The translations under genes were made by a program, and so were the position numbers. Positions 34,034 through 43,112 of a DNA stretch of 64,000 nt are shown in pieces; positions within the stretch are counted from its first letter, which is position 1, and each line of letters starts with the position of its first letter. The stretch lies in the NCBI RefSeq assembly GCF_002224485.1, contig NZ_CP022463.1:2493990-2557989 (forward strand), read 5' to 3'. The notes beneath the pieces were generated by a model. It was given only the letters and a program-made list of their open reading frames with translations, was not told the origin of the DNA and ran no database searches. Origin of the DNA: Sinomonas sp. R1AF57. GTDB lineage: Bacteria; Actinomycetota; Actinomycetes; Actinomycetales; Micrococcaceae.

Positions 34034-34663
34034 GTGGACCCGCACATCCCTGGCCCCCGGCATCGTCCCACTGGCGCTAGCGGCGTGCGGGACCACATCA
34101 TCAACACCGCCTATGAGCTCTTCTCCCGCCAGGGCGTCCGAGGGGTCGGCGTAGACGACCTCATCGCTGCCTCGGGAGTCGCCATCTCGACCTTCTACCG
34201 GCACTTCCGCTCCAAGGACGACCTCGTCCTCGCCTACCTCGGGCACCGCTTCACAGAGCGCCAGGCCGCCATCAGCGCCGCCCTCAATCACCGCGACGAC
34301 CTCGAGAACCTGGTGCTGACCGTCTTCGACGTGTTCGACGGATGGTTCCGGCAGCGCTCGCCCGAAGTCGTCGGGCTCCTCCAGGTCCTCATCGAGATGG
34401 GGCCCGAGCACCCACTCGGGCAGGCGAGCGCCGCCTACCTCTCGCAGACGAGGATGGGACTTCAAGAAGCAGCGGCCGCCGCCGGCCTCCACGACCCCGA
34501 AGGGTTTGCCTGGTCCTGCCACGCCATCATCCAGGGGTCGATCGTCGCAGACCGCGAAGGGGACCCGGATGCCGCCGAGCACGGGCGCCGGCTCGCCGAG
34601 CTGCTGATGCGCCAGCACCGTGCCGCTGAACCACATCCGCAGGGGCAGGACCTGGCCTCCTGA
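34034..34663 (+). CDS. TetR-family transcriptional regulator
   Basis: 209 aa from GTG 34034. N-terminal HTH: VRDHIINTAYELFSRQGVRG then VGVDDLIAASGVAISTFYRH and FRSKDDLVLAYL, the standard TetR pattern. The C-terminal ligand/dimer domain is all-helical, ligand unknown. A perfect inverted repeat AGAACG-CT-CGTTCT 103 bp after the stop is a candidate operator. The gene downstream is an XRE/TPR regulator, so the target is not obvious. Confidence 0.9.
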   Translation: MDPHIPGPRHRPTGASGVRDHIINTAYELFSRQGVRGVGVDDLIAASGVAISTFYRHFRSKDDLVLAYLGHRFTERQAAISAALNHRDDLENLVLTVFDVFDGWFRQRSPEVVGLLQVLIEMGPEHPLGQASAAYLSQTRMGLQEAAAAAGLHDPEGFAWSCHAIIQGSIVADREGDPDAAEHGRRLAELLMRQHRAAEPHPQGQDLAS

Positions 34664-35125
34664 CCCTGCACGGCTTCCGCGACACACTGCGACGCGAGCC
34701 CTTCCGACCCTGCGAGGGATGTTACAAAAGACGCCATAACATATTCAGCTTCGTGTCATGTAGACAGAACGCTCGTTCTACCTCCATGCTTGACCTTGTG
34801 ACACACCACATGGCGGCTGGGGCCGTGAAGGTGCCGACGATTGCTCGGGCATACTCCCATGACTTCATGGGAAGCGTGCCCGGGCAACGGCCCGGCTCGT
34901 GCGGGCCGACGCCGGCGTCACACTGCACGGTGATCGAACGGACTGGCGTCCAGGACCTCGTCCTCCGCCTCCCGTCGTCCCCAGCACGGCTTCCAGCACC
35001 ACTCGCCGTCGTTCCCAGGCGTCCGATTGCCCCGGGCCCCACGGAGCGCAGCGAGCTGATGGACCAGCTGCGCATCCTCTGCGGACTGCAGCACTCCACA
35101 CCCTCGACCAGACAGGAAGGCAGCC
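34664..35125. other. Intergenic stretch between two regulator genes
   Basis: Open frames occur on both strands here (for example 34753-35160 plus and 34722-35177 minus) but lack protein-like composition, ribosome-binding sites or motifs. The left part (34715-34800) is AT-richer and holds the palindrome at 34766, suggesting a promoter region; the rest shows nothing recognisable. Confidence 0.5.
34766..34779. promoter_or_regulatory. Palindromic operator candidate for the TetR regulator
   Basis: AGAACGCTCGTTCT: two perfect 6-bp half-sites separated by 2 bp, of the kind bound by TetR-family dimers. It is located in the AT-richer part of the gap after the TetR gene and upstream of the XRE/TPR gene. 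Confidence 0.5.
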
Positions 35126-36325
35126 ATGGGTCTCCGATTCGGCCAAAGGCTCTCAGCTGAACGGCGCCGGCTGGCACTGAGCGTTGACCAGCTCAGCCGC
35201 GGCCTCTGCACCCCCAAGCAGCTTTCCCTGCTGGAGGCCGGGCAGCAGGAGCCCACCGACCGTCTCGTCCAGAGCCTCGCCGGCGAGCTGGCGCCCGTCC
35301 AGCAGCTCCTGCCCTCGCTGCTTGCCGAGGCGGCCTGGGACGTCCGCGACTACGCCGACTGCGCCCTGTACGCCCAGTCCGCCGCCCGTCTCGCCCTCGA
35401 CTCCGGCGACCAGCGGCTCTGGCTCGAGATGACCGTCCTCCAGTCCGAGTCCCTCGCAGCCGAGGGACGCTTCAGCGAGGCGAGGGACGTCCTGCAGCTC
35501 CTCCTCCTGGATTCCGACGCCGGCCGGGAAAGCGCCGCGGTCCAGATCCTCCTCGCCCAGGTGTTCAGGGCACTCGGCGAACTCACGACGGCGATCGAGC
35601 ACTCCTCCGACGCCGTCACCGTCGCCTCGCGCGCCTCCGCCGACGCGGCAGACCGTGGCAGGGCGCTGCGGGAACTTGTCGCGGCCCTGACGGAGGCGGG
35701 ACGGCTCGACGAGGCGCGAGCACGCTGCGCCGAGCTCGAGCCCCTCATCACCGAGCTGCCTCCCCAGGCCGCGGGCGAAGCGCACTGGAGCATCGGGAAC
35801 ACCGCCTTCCTCACCGGCGACAACCAGGCGGGGAGAAACCAGCACCGCCAGGCATCCGAGCTCCTGCTCCCGCTCGAGGACATGCGGCTCTGGGCGCAGT
35901 TCAACCTCGACGCCGCCTCCGCGCGTCTCTCCGCCGGGGTCGCCGACGCCGACACGCAGGGCATGATCGAGCACGCAGAGATCGCACTCGCCATTGCGGG
36001 CGGCACCGACCGCGACCGCGCCCTGGCCGACCTGAACCGCGCCCACTGGCTCTACCTCGAGGGCAAGATCTACGACGCAGCCCTCCGGCTCGACCACGGA
36101 CGCCGCCGCCGCGCAGACCTCGGACTCCGGGCCGCGGGGGACGCGTCGATGCTGCATGCGACCATCGCCCAGCACCTCGACTCCCCCGGCGAGGCACTGG
36201 AGCTGTTCCACGAGGCCCACACGAGCTTCGCCGCCGCAGGCGCCTGCGCCAAGGCGCGGGATGCCCTCGCCGCGATCGTCCAGCTTGAGTCCCTGGCCGA
36301 GGTTGCCGAGGGCGCCGGACGCTAG
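35126..36325 (+). CDS. XRE-type HTH regulator with TPR repeats
   Basis: 399 aa. The N-terminal 60 residues form a Cro/C1-type HTH (FGQRLSAERRRLALSVDQLS; LCTPKQLSLLEAGQQEPTDR), and the rest is helical with TPR-like repeats (ALYAQSAARLALDSGD; GELTTAIEHSSDAVTVA; DSPGEALELFHEAHTSFAAA). The arrangement resembles peptide-sensing RRNPP regulators (PlcR/Rgg-like), in which TPRs bind a signal; no peptide gene is evident nearby. Preceded by GGAAGGCAGCC before ATG 35126. Confidence 0.75.
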   Translation: MGLRFGQRLSAERRRLALSVDQLSRGLCTPKQLSLLEAGQQEPTDRLVQSLAGELAPVQQLLPSLLAEAAWDVRDYADCALYAQSAARLALDSGDQRLWLEMTVLQSESLAAEGRFSEARDVLQLLLLDSDAGRESAAVQILLAQVFRALGELTTAIEHSSDAVTVASRASADAADRGRALRELVAALTEAGRLDEARARCAELEPLITELPPQAAGEAHWSIGNTAFLTGDNQAGRNQHRQASELLLPLEDMRLWAQFNLDAASARLSAGVADADTQGMIEHAEIALAIAGGTDRDRALADLNRAHWLYLEGKIYDAALRLDHGRRRRADLGLRAAGDASMLHATIAQHLDSPGEALELFHEAHTSFAAAGACAKARDALAAIVQLESLAEVAEGAGR

Positions 36326-36383
36326 GCCCGGTGCCGCACCGGCAGCCGTTCCCACTGTCGGACCCCGGGCGCACAATGCGTCC

Positions 36384-36680
36384 ATGCACACCGCGACCAT
36401 GCCGAGCCGCCGCGTTCCGCGGCCCGTCCCCTCCCCGTCGCCCTCAGGGAACATCACCCGCGCCCTGAAGGCGCGCCCGGTCTGGGTGGACGTCCCCACC
36501 GACGACGGCGGGGAGACCCGCACCGCGGGCTTCGCCCTCGCCTGGACCCGCGACGCCGTGGAGGTGCAGGTGCTCTGGCGGAAGGAGTACTACGTGGCCG
36601 CCACGGAGTTCTGGGTCGGGGCCTCTAGGGTCCAGCGGCGCGTGATCGAGCCGCAGTGGCTGGGCCGTCCGGTGGCCTGA
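36384..36680 (+). CDS. Small hypothetical protein
   Basis: 98 aa from ATG 36384. A Pro/Arg-rich start precedes a compact part with VWVDVPTDDGGETRTAGFALAWTRDAVEVQVLWRKEYYVAATEFWV, given here only in pieces: WTRDAVEVQVLW and YVAATEFWVGA. The strand-rich pattern suggests a small beta fold. It has the look of a conserved actinobacterial hypothetical (cytoplasmic, basic), but I do not recognise the family. Convergent with the next gene, 7 bp apart. Confidence 0.55.
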   Translation: MHTATMPSRRVPRPVPSPSPSGNITRALKARPVWVDVPTDDGGETRTAGFALAWTRDAVEVQVLWRKEYYVAATEFWVGASRVQRRVIEPQWLGRPVA

Positions 36681-36687
36681 GCGTTCC

Positions 36688-36981
36688 TCAGCGACCGGCC
36701 GGGACCGGCCCGAGTCCCTCGCGCGCCAGATCGTGGATCATCTGGTGGTAGCCCGACAGGGCCAGCGGGGGCATCTGGTGGAGGTCCTCGATGGTCGCAT
36801 GCGGGCGGTCCACACGGACCAGGGAGAGGATCGCCAGATCCTCCTGGTCGTCGTCCAAGGCCCGGTAGGGGCCAATAGGACGCTCGGCAACCAGAGCCCG
36901 CGCGTACCGGCCGAGGCGCTCAGCGCCCATCGGAGTGCCCGTCAGCGTCCAGACTCGCACTAGATCATCAACGCCCACCAT
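36688..36981 (-). CDS. Small hypothetical protein
   Basis: 97 aa from ATG 36981 (GGGGGCAGGG upstream). Begins MVGVDDLVRVWTLTGTPMGA and contains DDDQEDLAILSLVRVDRPHA and LALSGYHQMIHDLAREGLGP. Helical, soluble, no recognised family. Upstream at 37055 lies TTTGTACTCGAA, resembling part of the ACCGAGTACTC core. Confidence 0.55.
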   Translation of the reverse strand: MVGVDDLVRVWTLTGTPMGAERLGRYARALVAERPIGPYRALDDDQEDLAILSLVRVDRPHATIEDLHQMPPLALSGYHQMIHDLAREGLGPVPAGR

Positions 36982-37078
36982 TGCCCTGCCCCCATCCTTC
37001 CGCTGATCCAGTGGTCCCACTGTGACAGCCGGGAGGGTGCGCTGTGATGAGGACTTTGTACTCGAATCCAAAAGAATT

Positions 37079-37107
37079 CTCCCCGGCCACCACCTGTGGC
37101 CGGGGAG
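37079..37107 (-). terminator. Terminator after the HsdR-N-type gene
   Basis: Perfect 12-bp stem CTCCCCGGCCAC / GTGGCCGGGGAG with a 5-nt loop, followed on the minus strand by AATTCTTTT. It lies 55 bp past the stop codon of the nuclease-like gene. Confidence 0.7.
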
Positions 37108-37162
37108 CCTGTACTCAGGAACCGTCCTGCGCCCGGCCGCATCCGGCCATCGCCGGGAACGG

Positions 37163-38281
37163 CTATAAGGAGATCCTGTCGAGCAGCTTCGGCTGGGCCA
37201 GGTCGGTCCGGATGACCTGCCGCAGGACGTCGGTGCTTGTCGCGGTCCCCGTCCTCTTCCTCACCTCACGCCGGACGAGGTCCAGCACCGGCTCCGAGAG
37301 GATGACCTCGAGCAGCAGCTCGGGAGCCGTGGCCGCGCTGTGCCGCCAGACCTCCTCGATCTGGCGACGCTTGAGGGAATCGTGGTGCAGGTAGAACAGC
37401 CGGGAGGCCTTGCTCTCGTCCGGCTCGGGTCCGAGCAGGTCCACTTCGAAGACGAGATCCACCACGACGGGAAGCCCGCCGGTGAGGTGGTAGACCTGCC
37501 AGATCTGCCCGTTGGTCAGGACCATCCATTCGATGCCCTCGTTCACGGCGTACATCTGCACCTGCCGGAGGTGGCGCTCGTTGAGCTTCTGGCTGATGCG
37601 CTTGACCTCGATGAACGCCACGAGCTGCCGGTCGATGCGTACGCCGTAGTCCGCGAAGTCCTGGCGGACCATGTACTCCGTCGTCAGGTCGGCGTACTTG
37701 TCGTACCCCAGGCCTTCGCAGAGCAGGTCGGTGATCAGGAGGCGGGTGTCGCCTTCGTTCGCGTCGCGCTCCAACAGCGCCCGCAGCGGCTCTGCGAACT
37801 TCCGGACCGCCGCGAGGGTCTGCTCGCGCGCCGCTTCCTCCCAGCGGGGCACCTTCAGGCGGGGCCTCGCAGCGGGCGCCTTCCCGCCGGGTTCGGCTTC
37901 ACCGGGCTCGGCTCCGTCCTCTCCGAGAATGGCGGCCGAGCCGATCGCTCCCTCGTCGGCCGACGGCTCCGGTTCGGGCAGCGCTCCCACGCCGTCCGCC
38001 GCGTCCGGCGTCCCGGAGGGGGACGCTGCGGCAGGGACGGCCAGCTCGGGCGGGAGCTGCGAGTACGGGTCCACCACACCCATCGAGGCCTGCATCATGA
38101 TCCAACGGATTGTCTCTGCCCATGGCCCCACGGCAGCGTGCTGCGCCTCGGGCGCATCGAACGACCGTGTCACAGCCAGTACTTCCAATACTTCGACGGC
38201 GGGCACCTCGTGCCCGGCCTCCGCGGCTGCCTCTGCCCATCGAACCAGCGCCGCGTACCGCGCTGAAGCCTTCGCCTCCAT
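37163..38281 (-). CDS. Orphan type I restriction R-subunit N-terminal-like protein
   Basis: 372 aa from ATG 38281 (GGGGGGAACG upstream). Residues 1-80 are helical (MEAKASARYAALVRWAEAAA); 80-145 form an acidic low-complexity linker; the C-terminal 220 residues resemble HSDR_N: TRLLITDLLCEGLGYDKYAD, MVRQDFADYGVRID, VAFIEVKRISQKLNERHLRQ and MVLTNGQIWQVYHL. The D...E-x-K pattern is that of the PD-(D/E)XK nuclease fold. There is no helicase domain and no hsdM/hsdS gene, so it is not a complete type I system. Possibly a stand-alone defence or repair nuclease. Confidence 0.75.
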   Translation of the reverse strand: MEAKASARYAALVRWAEAAAEAGHEVPAVEVLEVLAVTRSFDAPEAQHAAVGPWAETIRWIMMQASMGVVDPYSQLPPELAVPAAASPSGTPDAADGVGALPEPEPSADEGAIGSAAILGEDGAEPGEAEPGGKAPAARPRLKVPRWEEAAREQTLAAVRKFAEPLRALLERDANEGDTRLLITDLLCEGLGYDKYADLTTEYMVRQDFADYGVRIDRQLVAFIEVKRISQKLNERHLRQVQMYAVNEGIEWMVLTNGQIWQVYHLTGGLPVVVDLVFEVDLLGPEPDESKASRLFYLHHDSLKRRQIEEVWRHSAATAPELLLEVILSEPVLDLVRREVRKRTGTATSTDVLRQVIRTDLAQPKLLDRISL

Positions 38282-38357
38282 CGTTCCCCCCAATTCCAGA
38301 GGCTCCCTCGCCCCTTCCACCGACCATAGCGGAGGCCTCCGACATCCTGGGAGGAGA

Positions 38358-39236
38358 TCACCCCGCGATCTCGTCCCGCAGCGCCCGCGTCTGCTCGGCC
38401 CGGGCCGCCATCTCCTCGGCCGTCTCGGGGTACCCGACCTCCTCGAGCACAAGCGGGTGCGCCGGCGCGAGCCGCGTCTTCGCGTCCCGCACCCGCGCGA
38501 GCATCCGCTCGTGCAGCCACTCGGTCCGCTCGAGCCCCTCCCCTACCCGCAACGCCGACCCGACAAGGGCCCTGACCATGTTGTGGCAGAAGGCGTCCGC
38601 GCGCACGTGGGCGAGCACCACGCCGTCGTGCGTCCGCTCGAAGGAGAACTCCTGCAGCTCCCGCACGGTCGTGGACCCCTCGCGCGGCTTGCAGAACGCG
38701 AGGAAGTCCTGCAGCCCCAGCAGCTGCGCCGCGGCCCCGTTCATGCGTCCCACGTCCAGCGGCGCCCTGTGCCACAGCGTGATTCCGCGCAGCACCGGGT
38801 CCCAGTGCTCCGGCCGGTCCGCGATCCGGTACGAGTACCGCCTCCACAGCGCGGAGAACCGCGCGTCGAACCCCGGCGGAGGCACGACGGCGGAGCGCAC
38901 CTCGAGCGCGCCGGTCTCCGCCCCGAGGACCCGGCTCAGCGCCCCCCGGAGCCTGCGCACAAGCACGCCCTCCGGGGCGTCCGGCGACCTCCGCGCCAGT
39001 CCCTCCCACTCCCCGGGGGCGAGGTCCAGGTGCACTACCTGCCCGCGCGCGTGGACCCCCGCGTCGGTCCGGCCCGCCACGACGACGCGCACCGGCCGCC
39101 GCAGGATCAGGGCGAGCGCCTCCTCGAGCGCGCCCTGGGCCGTGAGGAGCCCGGGCTGCACGGCCCACCCGCTGAACGGCCCGCCGTCGTACGCGAGATC
39201 GAGGCGCACGCGCACGGCGTCGGGCTCAGGAATCAT
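38358..39236 (-). CDS. truA: tRNA pseudouridine(38-40) synthase
   Basis: 292 aa from ATG 39236. Isomerises U38-40 in the tRNA anticodon arm. The catalytic Asp lies in AGRTDAGVHARGQVVH (near residue 55); RLDLAYDGGPFSGWAVQPG, FRRYSY-type segment LWRRYSYRIAD and AFCHNMVRALVGSALRVGEG are further family motifs. In this lineage truA normally follows rplQ; here locus B of the Tad pili lies between them. Confidence 0.96.
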   Translation of the reverse strand: MIPEPDAVRVRLDLAYDGGPFSGWAVQPGLLTAQGALEEALALILRRPVRVVVAGRTDAGVHARGQVVHLDLAPGEWEGLARRSPDAPEGVLVRRLRGALSRVLGAETGALEVRSAVVPPPGFDARFSALWRRYSYRIADRPEHWDPVLRGITLWHRAPLDVGRMNGAAAQLLGLQDFLAFCKPREGSTTVRELQEFSFERTHDGVVLAHVRADAFCHNMVRALVGSALRVGEGLERTEWLHERMLARVRDAKTRLAPAHPLVLEEVGYPETAEEMAARAEQTRALRDEIAG

Positions 39237-39422
39237 GCCCCCAAGTCTAAGGATTCCCGCAGGAACACCGCACCGAAAGCACAGGTTCCGCCCGCTTCCC
39301 AAGGGTTCCCCGAGCTTCACCCCAGATCAGCTGCCAGGGCCATCCCGGGTCCGTAACTTCGATGGTGGAGCTGGTGATCGGAACCAGCCGACAACCACAC
39401 CACACCCCCTCAGGAGCACAGA

Positions 39423-39644
39423 ATGCTTTCCATCATCGCCACCCTGCACACCGCCGGCCTCAAGCTCAAGGAGCGCGTCCTCTCGGGCGAGAAGGGTGCC
39501 ACCGCCGTCGAGTACGGCATCATGGTCGCCCTCATCGCGGTCGTGATCATCGCCGCCGTCGCCACCCTCGGCGGCAGCCTCAACGACGCCTTCACCACGA
39601 TCAACGGCAAGATGCCGGCGAAGGCCCCCACCACCGCAGGCTGA
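39423..39644 (+). CDS. flp: Flp-type pilin, locus B
   Basis: 73 aa. Leader of 25 residues ending GEKG, then ATAVEYGIMVALIAVVIIAA: predicted cleavage after Gly25 with Glu at +5 and Tyr at +6. Near-identical core to the locus A pilin but different leader and tail. Ribosome-binding site CTCAGGAGC. First gene of the intact Tad locus. Confidence 0.93.
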   Translation: MLSIIATLHTAGLKLKERVLSGEKGATAVEYGIMVALIAVVIIAAVATLGGSLNDAFTTINGKMPAKAPTTAG

Positions 39645-39745
39645 CCGACGCGGAACCGTCCCGGGCCCGGGTCGCACACCGGCCCGGGACGGCCCATGTC
39701 CGACCCACCCACCCCGCCCCGAACACAGCCGCCGGAAGGAGAGAG

Positions 39746-40117
39746 ATGTCCAGCCAGGACCGCGAGCGCGGAGCCGCCGCCGTCGAGTTCGCGCTCGTGC
39801 TGCCGGTGCTCATCCTGCTCCTCCTCGGCATCGTCGACTACGGCCGGCTGTTCAACGCCCAGCAGACCCTCACCTACGCGGCCCGCTCAGGGGCACGCGT
39901 CATGGTCCTGCAGAACAGCACCTCCGCGGCGATCACCGCGGCGCAGAACACGGCGTCCGACCTCGGCTCGATCCCGGCCTCGTCCTTCGCCGTCTCCCCC
40001 TCCACCTGCACCGCCGGCACCCAGGTGACCTTCACCGTGAACTACACGTTCACTGGCACCGGGTTCTTCGGCAGCTTCCCCCTCCAGGGCAAGGGGGTCA
40101 TGCTGTGCGGCGGCTGA
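39746..40117 (+). CDS. tadE: TadE-family pseudopilin, locus B
   Basis: 123 aa from ATG 39746 (GGAAGGAGAG upstream). RGAAAVEFALVLPVLILLLL carries the processing site G/AAAVEF; DYGRLFNAQQTLTYAARSGA follows. Ends MLCGG, like MRCGG in locus A. Overlaps tadG by 13 bp. Confidence 0.9.
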   Translation: MSSQDRERGAAAVEFALVLPVLILLLLGIVDYGRLFNAQQTLTYAARSGARVMVLQNSTSAAITAAQNTASDLGSIPASSFAVSPSTCTAGTQVTFTVNYTFTGTGFFGSFPLQGKGVMLCGG

Positions 40118-41166
40118 CCCAGACCCGGCCGTCCCGGACGCACGACGCCGCGGCTCACCGCGAGCGCGGGGCCGTCGCCGTCGTCACGGCGATCCTCATG
40201 GTCGTGCTGCTCGGCTTCGCGGCCCTCGCGGTGGACGGCGGCATGCTCTACGCCAAACGCGGCGAGCTGCAGAACGGTGCGGACGCGGCCGCGATCGCCG
40301 TCGCGCAGAAGTGCGCGGCCTCGCTCACGGACCCGCTCTGCTCGAGCACGTCCTCCCTGGCGTCCTCCCTCGCGCAGTCGAACACGGCCCTCGGCCGGGG
40401 CGGCATCGCCTCGCTCACGGTCAACGGGACCTCCCGGACCGTGACCGCGACGACCCAGCCGCTCGAGCCCGGCTCCCAGCCGGGGTGGGTGGCGCTGTAC
40501 TTCGCCCGGGTCATGGGCATCAACAGCGCGGTCGTCGGGGCCCGAGCCCAGGCCTCCTGGGGCAGCCCCAGCACCGGGCTTGCGGCCTTCCCGCTCGCCT
40601 TCTCCGTGTGCCAGCTGCAAGGAAAGGCGATCGACGGCAGCCTGCAGCTCATCCAGTCCTTCGGCTCAGGCGTGAACCCCGCCTGCACCTACGGCACCCC
40701 CGGCCAGCCAAGCCAGGTGGTCCCCGGGGGCTTCGGCTGGCTCCAGCAAAACCCGAACCAGTGCGGCGCCTCGATCAACGTCTCCGCCTCCATCGGCGGC
40801 AGCCAGCCCGGCGCCAGCGGGCCCGACTACTGCGACTCCCTCCTGAAGGGGTGGATCGCAGCCCTCCAGGCCGGCCAGCGCGTCGTCGTGCTCCTGCCCG
40901 TGTTCACCGCAGTCACCGGGACCGGCAAGGGCGCCGTGTACACGCTCGCCGGATTCGCGGCCTTCAGCGTCAAGGGCTGGAACTTCGGCGGAAACGTGCC
41001 GAACTACTACAACAACACGGCCCCCGGCGGCGACGCTTCGCTCACCTGCAGCAACAACTGCAAGGGGATCATCGGCCGCTTCGTCACCTATGTCGCCCTC
41101 GACAACAAGTACGAGGTCGGCCCATCCACCACCTTCGGCGCCACCATCGTGCGCCTCAGCCAGTAG
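40105..41166 (+). CDS. tadG: TadG-like pilus-assembly protein, locus B
   Basis: 353 aa from GTG 40105 within the tadE end. The N-terminal helix (RGAVAVVTAILMVVLLGFAALAV) and GADAAAIAVAQKC match locus A. The extracellular domain shares GGFGWL, VVLLPVF, LAGFAAFSVKGWNF and the Cys-x3-Cys-like CSNNCKGIIGRFV. GC content is uniformly high, unlike the locus A homologue. Confidence 0.88.
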   Translation: MRRLTQTRPSRTHDAAAHRERGAVAVVTAILMVVLLGFAALAVDGGMLYAKRGELQNGADAAAIAVAQKCAASLTDPLCSSTSSLASSLAQSNTALGRGGIASLTVNGTSRTVTATTQPLEPGSQPGWVALYFARVMGINSAVVGARAQASWGSPSTGLAAFPLAFSVCQLQGKAIDGSLQLIQSFGSGVNPACTYGTPGQPSQVVPGGFGWLQQNPNQCGASINVSASIGGSQPGASGPDYCDSLLKGWIAALQAGQRVVVLLPVFTAVTGTGKGAVYTLAGFAAFSVKGWNFGGNVPNYYNNTAPGGDASLTCSNNCKGIIGRFVTYVALDNKYEVGPSTTFGATIVRLSQ

Positions 41167-41181
41167 ACCCGGGAGCCCCGC

Positions 41182-41910
41182 ATGAAGTCACGACTCCTCG
41201 CCGGCGCCGCCGCGCTCGTCGCGGCCATCATCGGCGTCGTCCTCGTCATCTCCTACGCCAACGGCGCGGACAGCCGCGCCATGGCGGGCCTGCAGCCCAC
41301 CCAGGTGCTCGTCGTCGCGAAGCCCGTCGCCCAGGGCACCGCCGCGGACCAGCTCGCCGGATCGCTGGAGCTGCGCACCCTCCCCGCGGATGCCGTCGCG
41401 CCCACCGCGCTGACCTCGCTCGAGGGCACCTCCGGCAAGGTCACGACGACTGAACTCGCCCCCGGCGAGCAGCTCCTCGCGGGCCGGCTCGCGAGCCCGG
41501 CGTCGCTCGTGCGGCCCGGCACGGTCCCGGTCCCCGCCGGTTTCCAGGAGGTCTCCTTCCAGCTCGACCCGGCGCGCGCCGTCGGCGGCCACCTCCAGGC
41601 CGGGGACACGGTCGGGATGTTCCTCTCGTTCGACAAGGGCGCCGTCCCCGCCAGTCAGGGCCCCGAGTCGACCGACCTCACGCTGCACAAGGTCCTGCTC
41701 ACAGCGGTCGACGGCGCGCAGTCCTCCGAGAGCTCGGACTCGGGCAAGCCCGCAGCCGGCGCGCTCACGCTGACCGTCGCGGTGACCGACGTCCAGGCCA
41801 CGAAGATCGTCTTCGCCAACGAGTTCGGCAAGGTCTGGCTCAGCAAGGAGCCCAAGACCGCCGCCGACTCCAACTCCGGCCCCGTCGACCGCGGAAAGGT
41901 CTACCAGTGA
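41182..41910 (+). CDS. cpaB: CpaB/RcpC-type pilus-assembly protein, locus B
   Basis: 242 aa: TM helix (LVAAIIGVVLVISYANG), then SAF-like TQVLVVAKPVAQGT, LAPGEQLLAGRL and QEVSFQLDPARAVGGHLQAGD. Parallel to 27837-28592. Four-base overlap with cpaE. Confidence 0.9.
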   Translation: MKSRLLAGAAALVAAIIGVVLVISYANGADSRAMAGLQPTQVLVVAKPVAQGTAADQLAGSLELRTLPADAVAPTALTSLEGTSGKVTTTELAPGEQLLAGRLASPASLVRPGTVPVPAGFQEVSFQLDPARAVGGHLQAGDTVGMFLSFDKGAVPASQGPESTDLTLHKVLLTAVDGAQSSESSDSGKPAAGALTLTVAVTDVQATKIVFANEFGKVWLSKEPKTAADSNSGPVDRGKVYQ

Positions 41911-43112
41911 GCCTCTTCGTCCTCCTCTCCCCCGACACCGACTTCGCCCTGCGCATGGGCACGGCCGCGGAGGGCCACCTGCCGGGCAGCATCAGCACGT
42001 TCGCCACCGACGAGCTCCCGGGACAGCCCGAGGACCTCTTCGCGGCGCTGGGGGGCGCCCTGCCCGACGTGCTCGTCCTCGGCCCGGGCATCGCGCTCGA
42101 GGGCGCCCTGCGCTTCGCAACGGTCATGGACATCAGCTTCCCCAGCGTGACGATCCTGCTGGCCGCCGAGGCCGACGCCGAGCTCACCCTCCAGGCCATG
42201 CGGGCCGGCGTGCGCGACGTCGTATCCCCCGGCATCGACCCGGAGCAGCTGCGCGTCGTGCTCCAGCGCGGCGCCCAGGCCTCCGAGAGCCGCGGCCGCT
42301 CGACGGCCGCAGCCGGGCCGGCGAGCACCGCGCCGCGCGGACGCATCATCGGCGTCTTCTCGCCCAAGGGCGGCGTCGGCAAGACGACGCTCGCGACCAA
42401 CATCGCCGTCGGGCTGGGCAAGGCCGCGCCGCTGCGGGTCGTCGTCGTGGACCTCGACCTGCAGTTCGGCGACGTGGCCTCGGGCCTGGACCTCGAGCCC
42501 GAGCACACCCTCACCGACGCCGTGACCCCGGCCGCGGCGCGGGACTCCCTCGTGCTCAAGGCGTTCCTGACTCTCCACGCCGGCGGCTTCTACGCCCTGT
42601 GCGCCCCGCGCACCCCCGCCGAGGCCGACTCGGTGACCCCCGAACAGGTGGCCCACCTCATCGGACAGCTCGCCGAGCAGTTCGACTACGTGGTCCTCGA
42701 CACCGCCCCAGGCCTCGGCGAGTGCACCCTCGCCGGCCTCGAGGCCTGCACCGACGCCGTGTGGGTGACCGGCATGGACGTCCCCGGCGTGCGCGGCCTG
42801 CGCTCGAGCCTCGAGGTTCTGGCACACCTGGGCCTCATGCCTGAATCGCGGCACCTCGTGCTGAACATGGCGGATCCGAACGTCGGGCTCTCCGTCAAGG
42901 ACATCGAGGTGACCCTCGGCCTGCCGGTCGACGTGAGCGTGCCCCGCTCCCGCGCCGTCGCCTACTCGACGAACCGCGGCATCCCGGTCCTGCAGGCCCC
43001 GCGCCGCGGCGACAAGGCCACGGCCGCGCTCGGCCACGTGGTCGAACGCCTCTCCCCCTCCGACAAGTCCCGCGCCGCTCGGCGCTCACACCGACGGGTT
43101 GTCCTCTCGTGA
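41907..43112 (+). CDS. cpaE: CpaE/TadZ-like ATPase, locus B
   Basis: 401 aa. An N-terminal receiver-like domain is joined to a MinD-type ATPase: FSPKGGVGKTTLATNIAVG (near residue 150), VVVVDLDLQFGDVASGLD and VVLDTAPGLGE. Localises the pilus machinery at the membrane. Overlaps tadA by 4 bp. Confidence 0.92.
   Translation: MSLFVLLSPDTDFALRMGTAAEGHLPGSISTFATDELPGQPEDLFAALGGALPDVLVLGPGIALEGALRFATVMDISFPSVTILLAAEADAELTLQAMRAGVRDVVSPGIDPEQLRVVLQRGAQASESRGRSTAAAGPASTAPRGRIIGVFSPKGGVGKTTLATNIAVGLGKAAPLRVVVVDLDLQFGDVASGLDLEPEHTLTDAVTPAAARDSLVLKAFLTLHAGGFYALCAPRTPAEADSVTPEQVAHLIGQLAEQFDYVVLDTAPGLGECTLAGLEACTDAVWVTGMDVPGVRGLRSSLEVLAHLGLMPESRHLVLNMADPNVGLSVKDIEVTLGLPVDVSVPRSRAVAYSTNRGIPVLQAPRRGDKATAALGHVVERLSPSDKSRAARRSHRRVVLS

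Noticed and set aside
34722-35177. Overlapping open frames on both strands in the gap between the TetR and XRE/TPR genes
   Set aside because: No ribosome-binding site or protein-like pattern; both merely reflect high GC.
37163-38281. Type I restriction-modification system
   Set aside because: Only an HsdR-N-like domain is present, without helicase, hsdM or hsdS.
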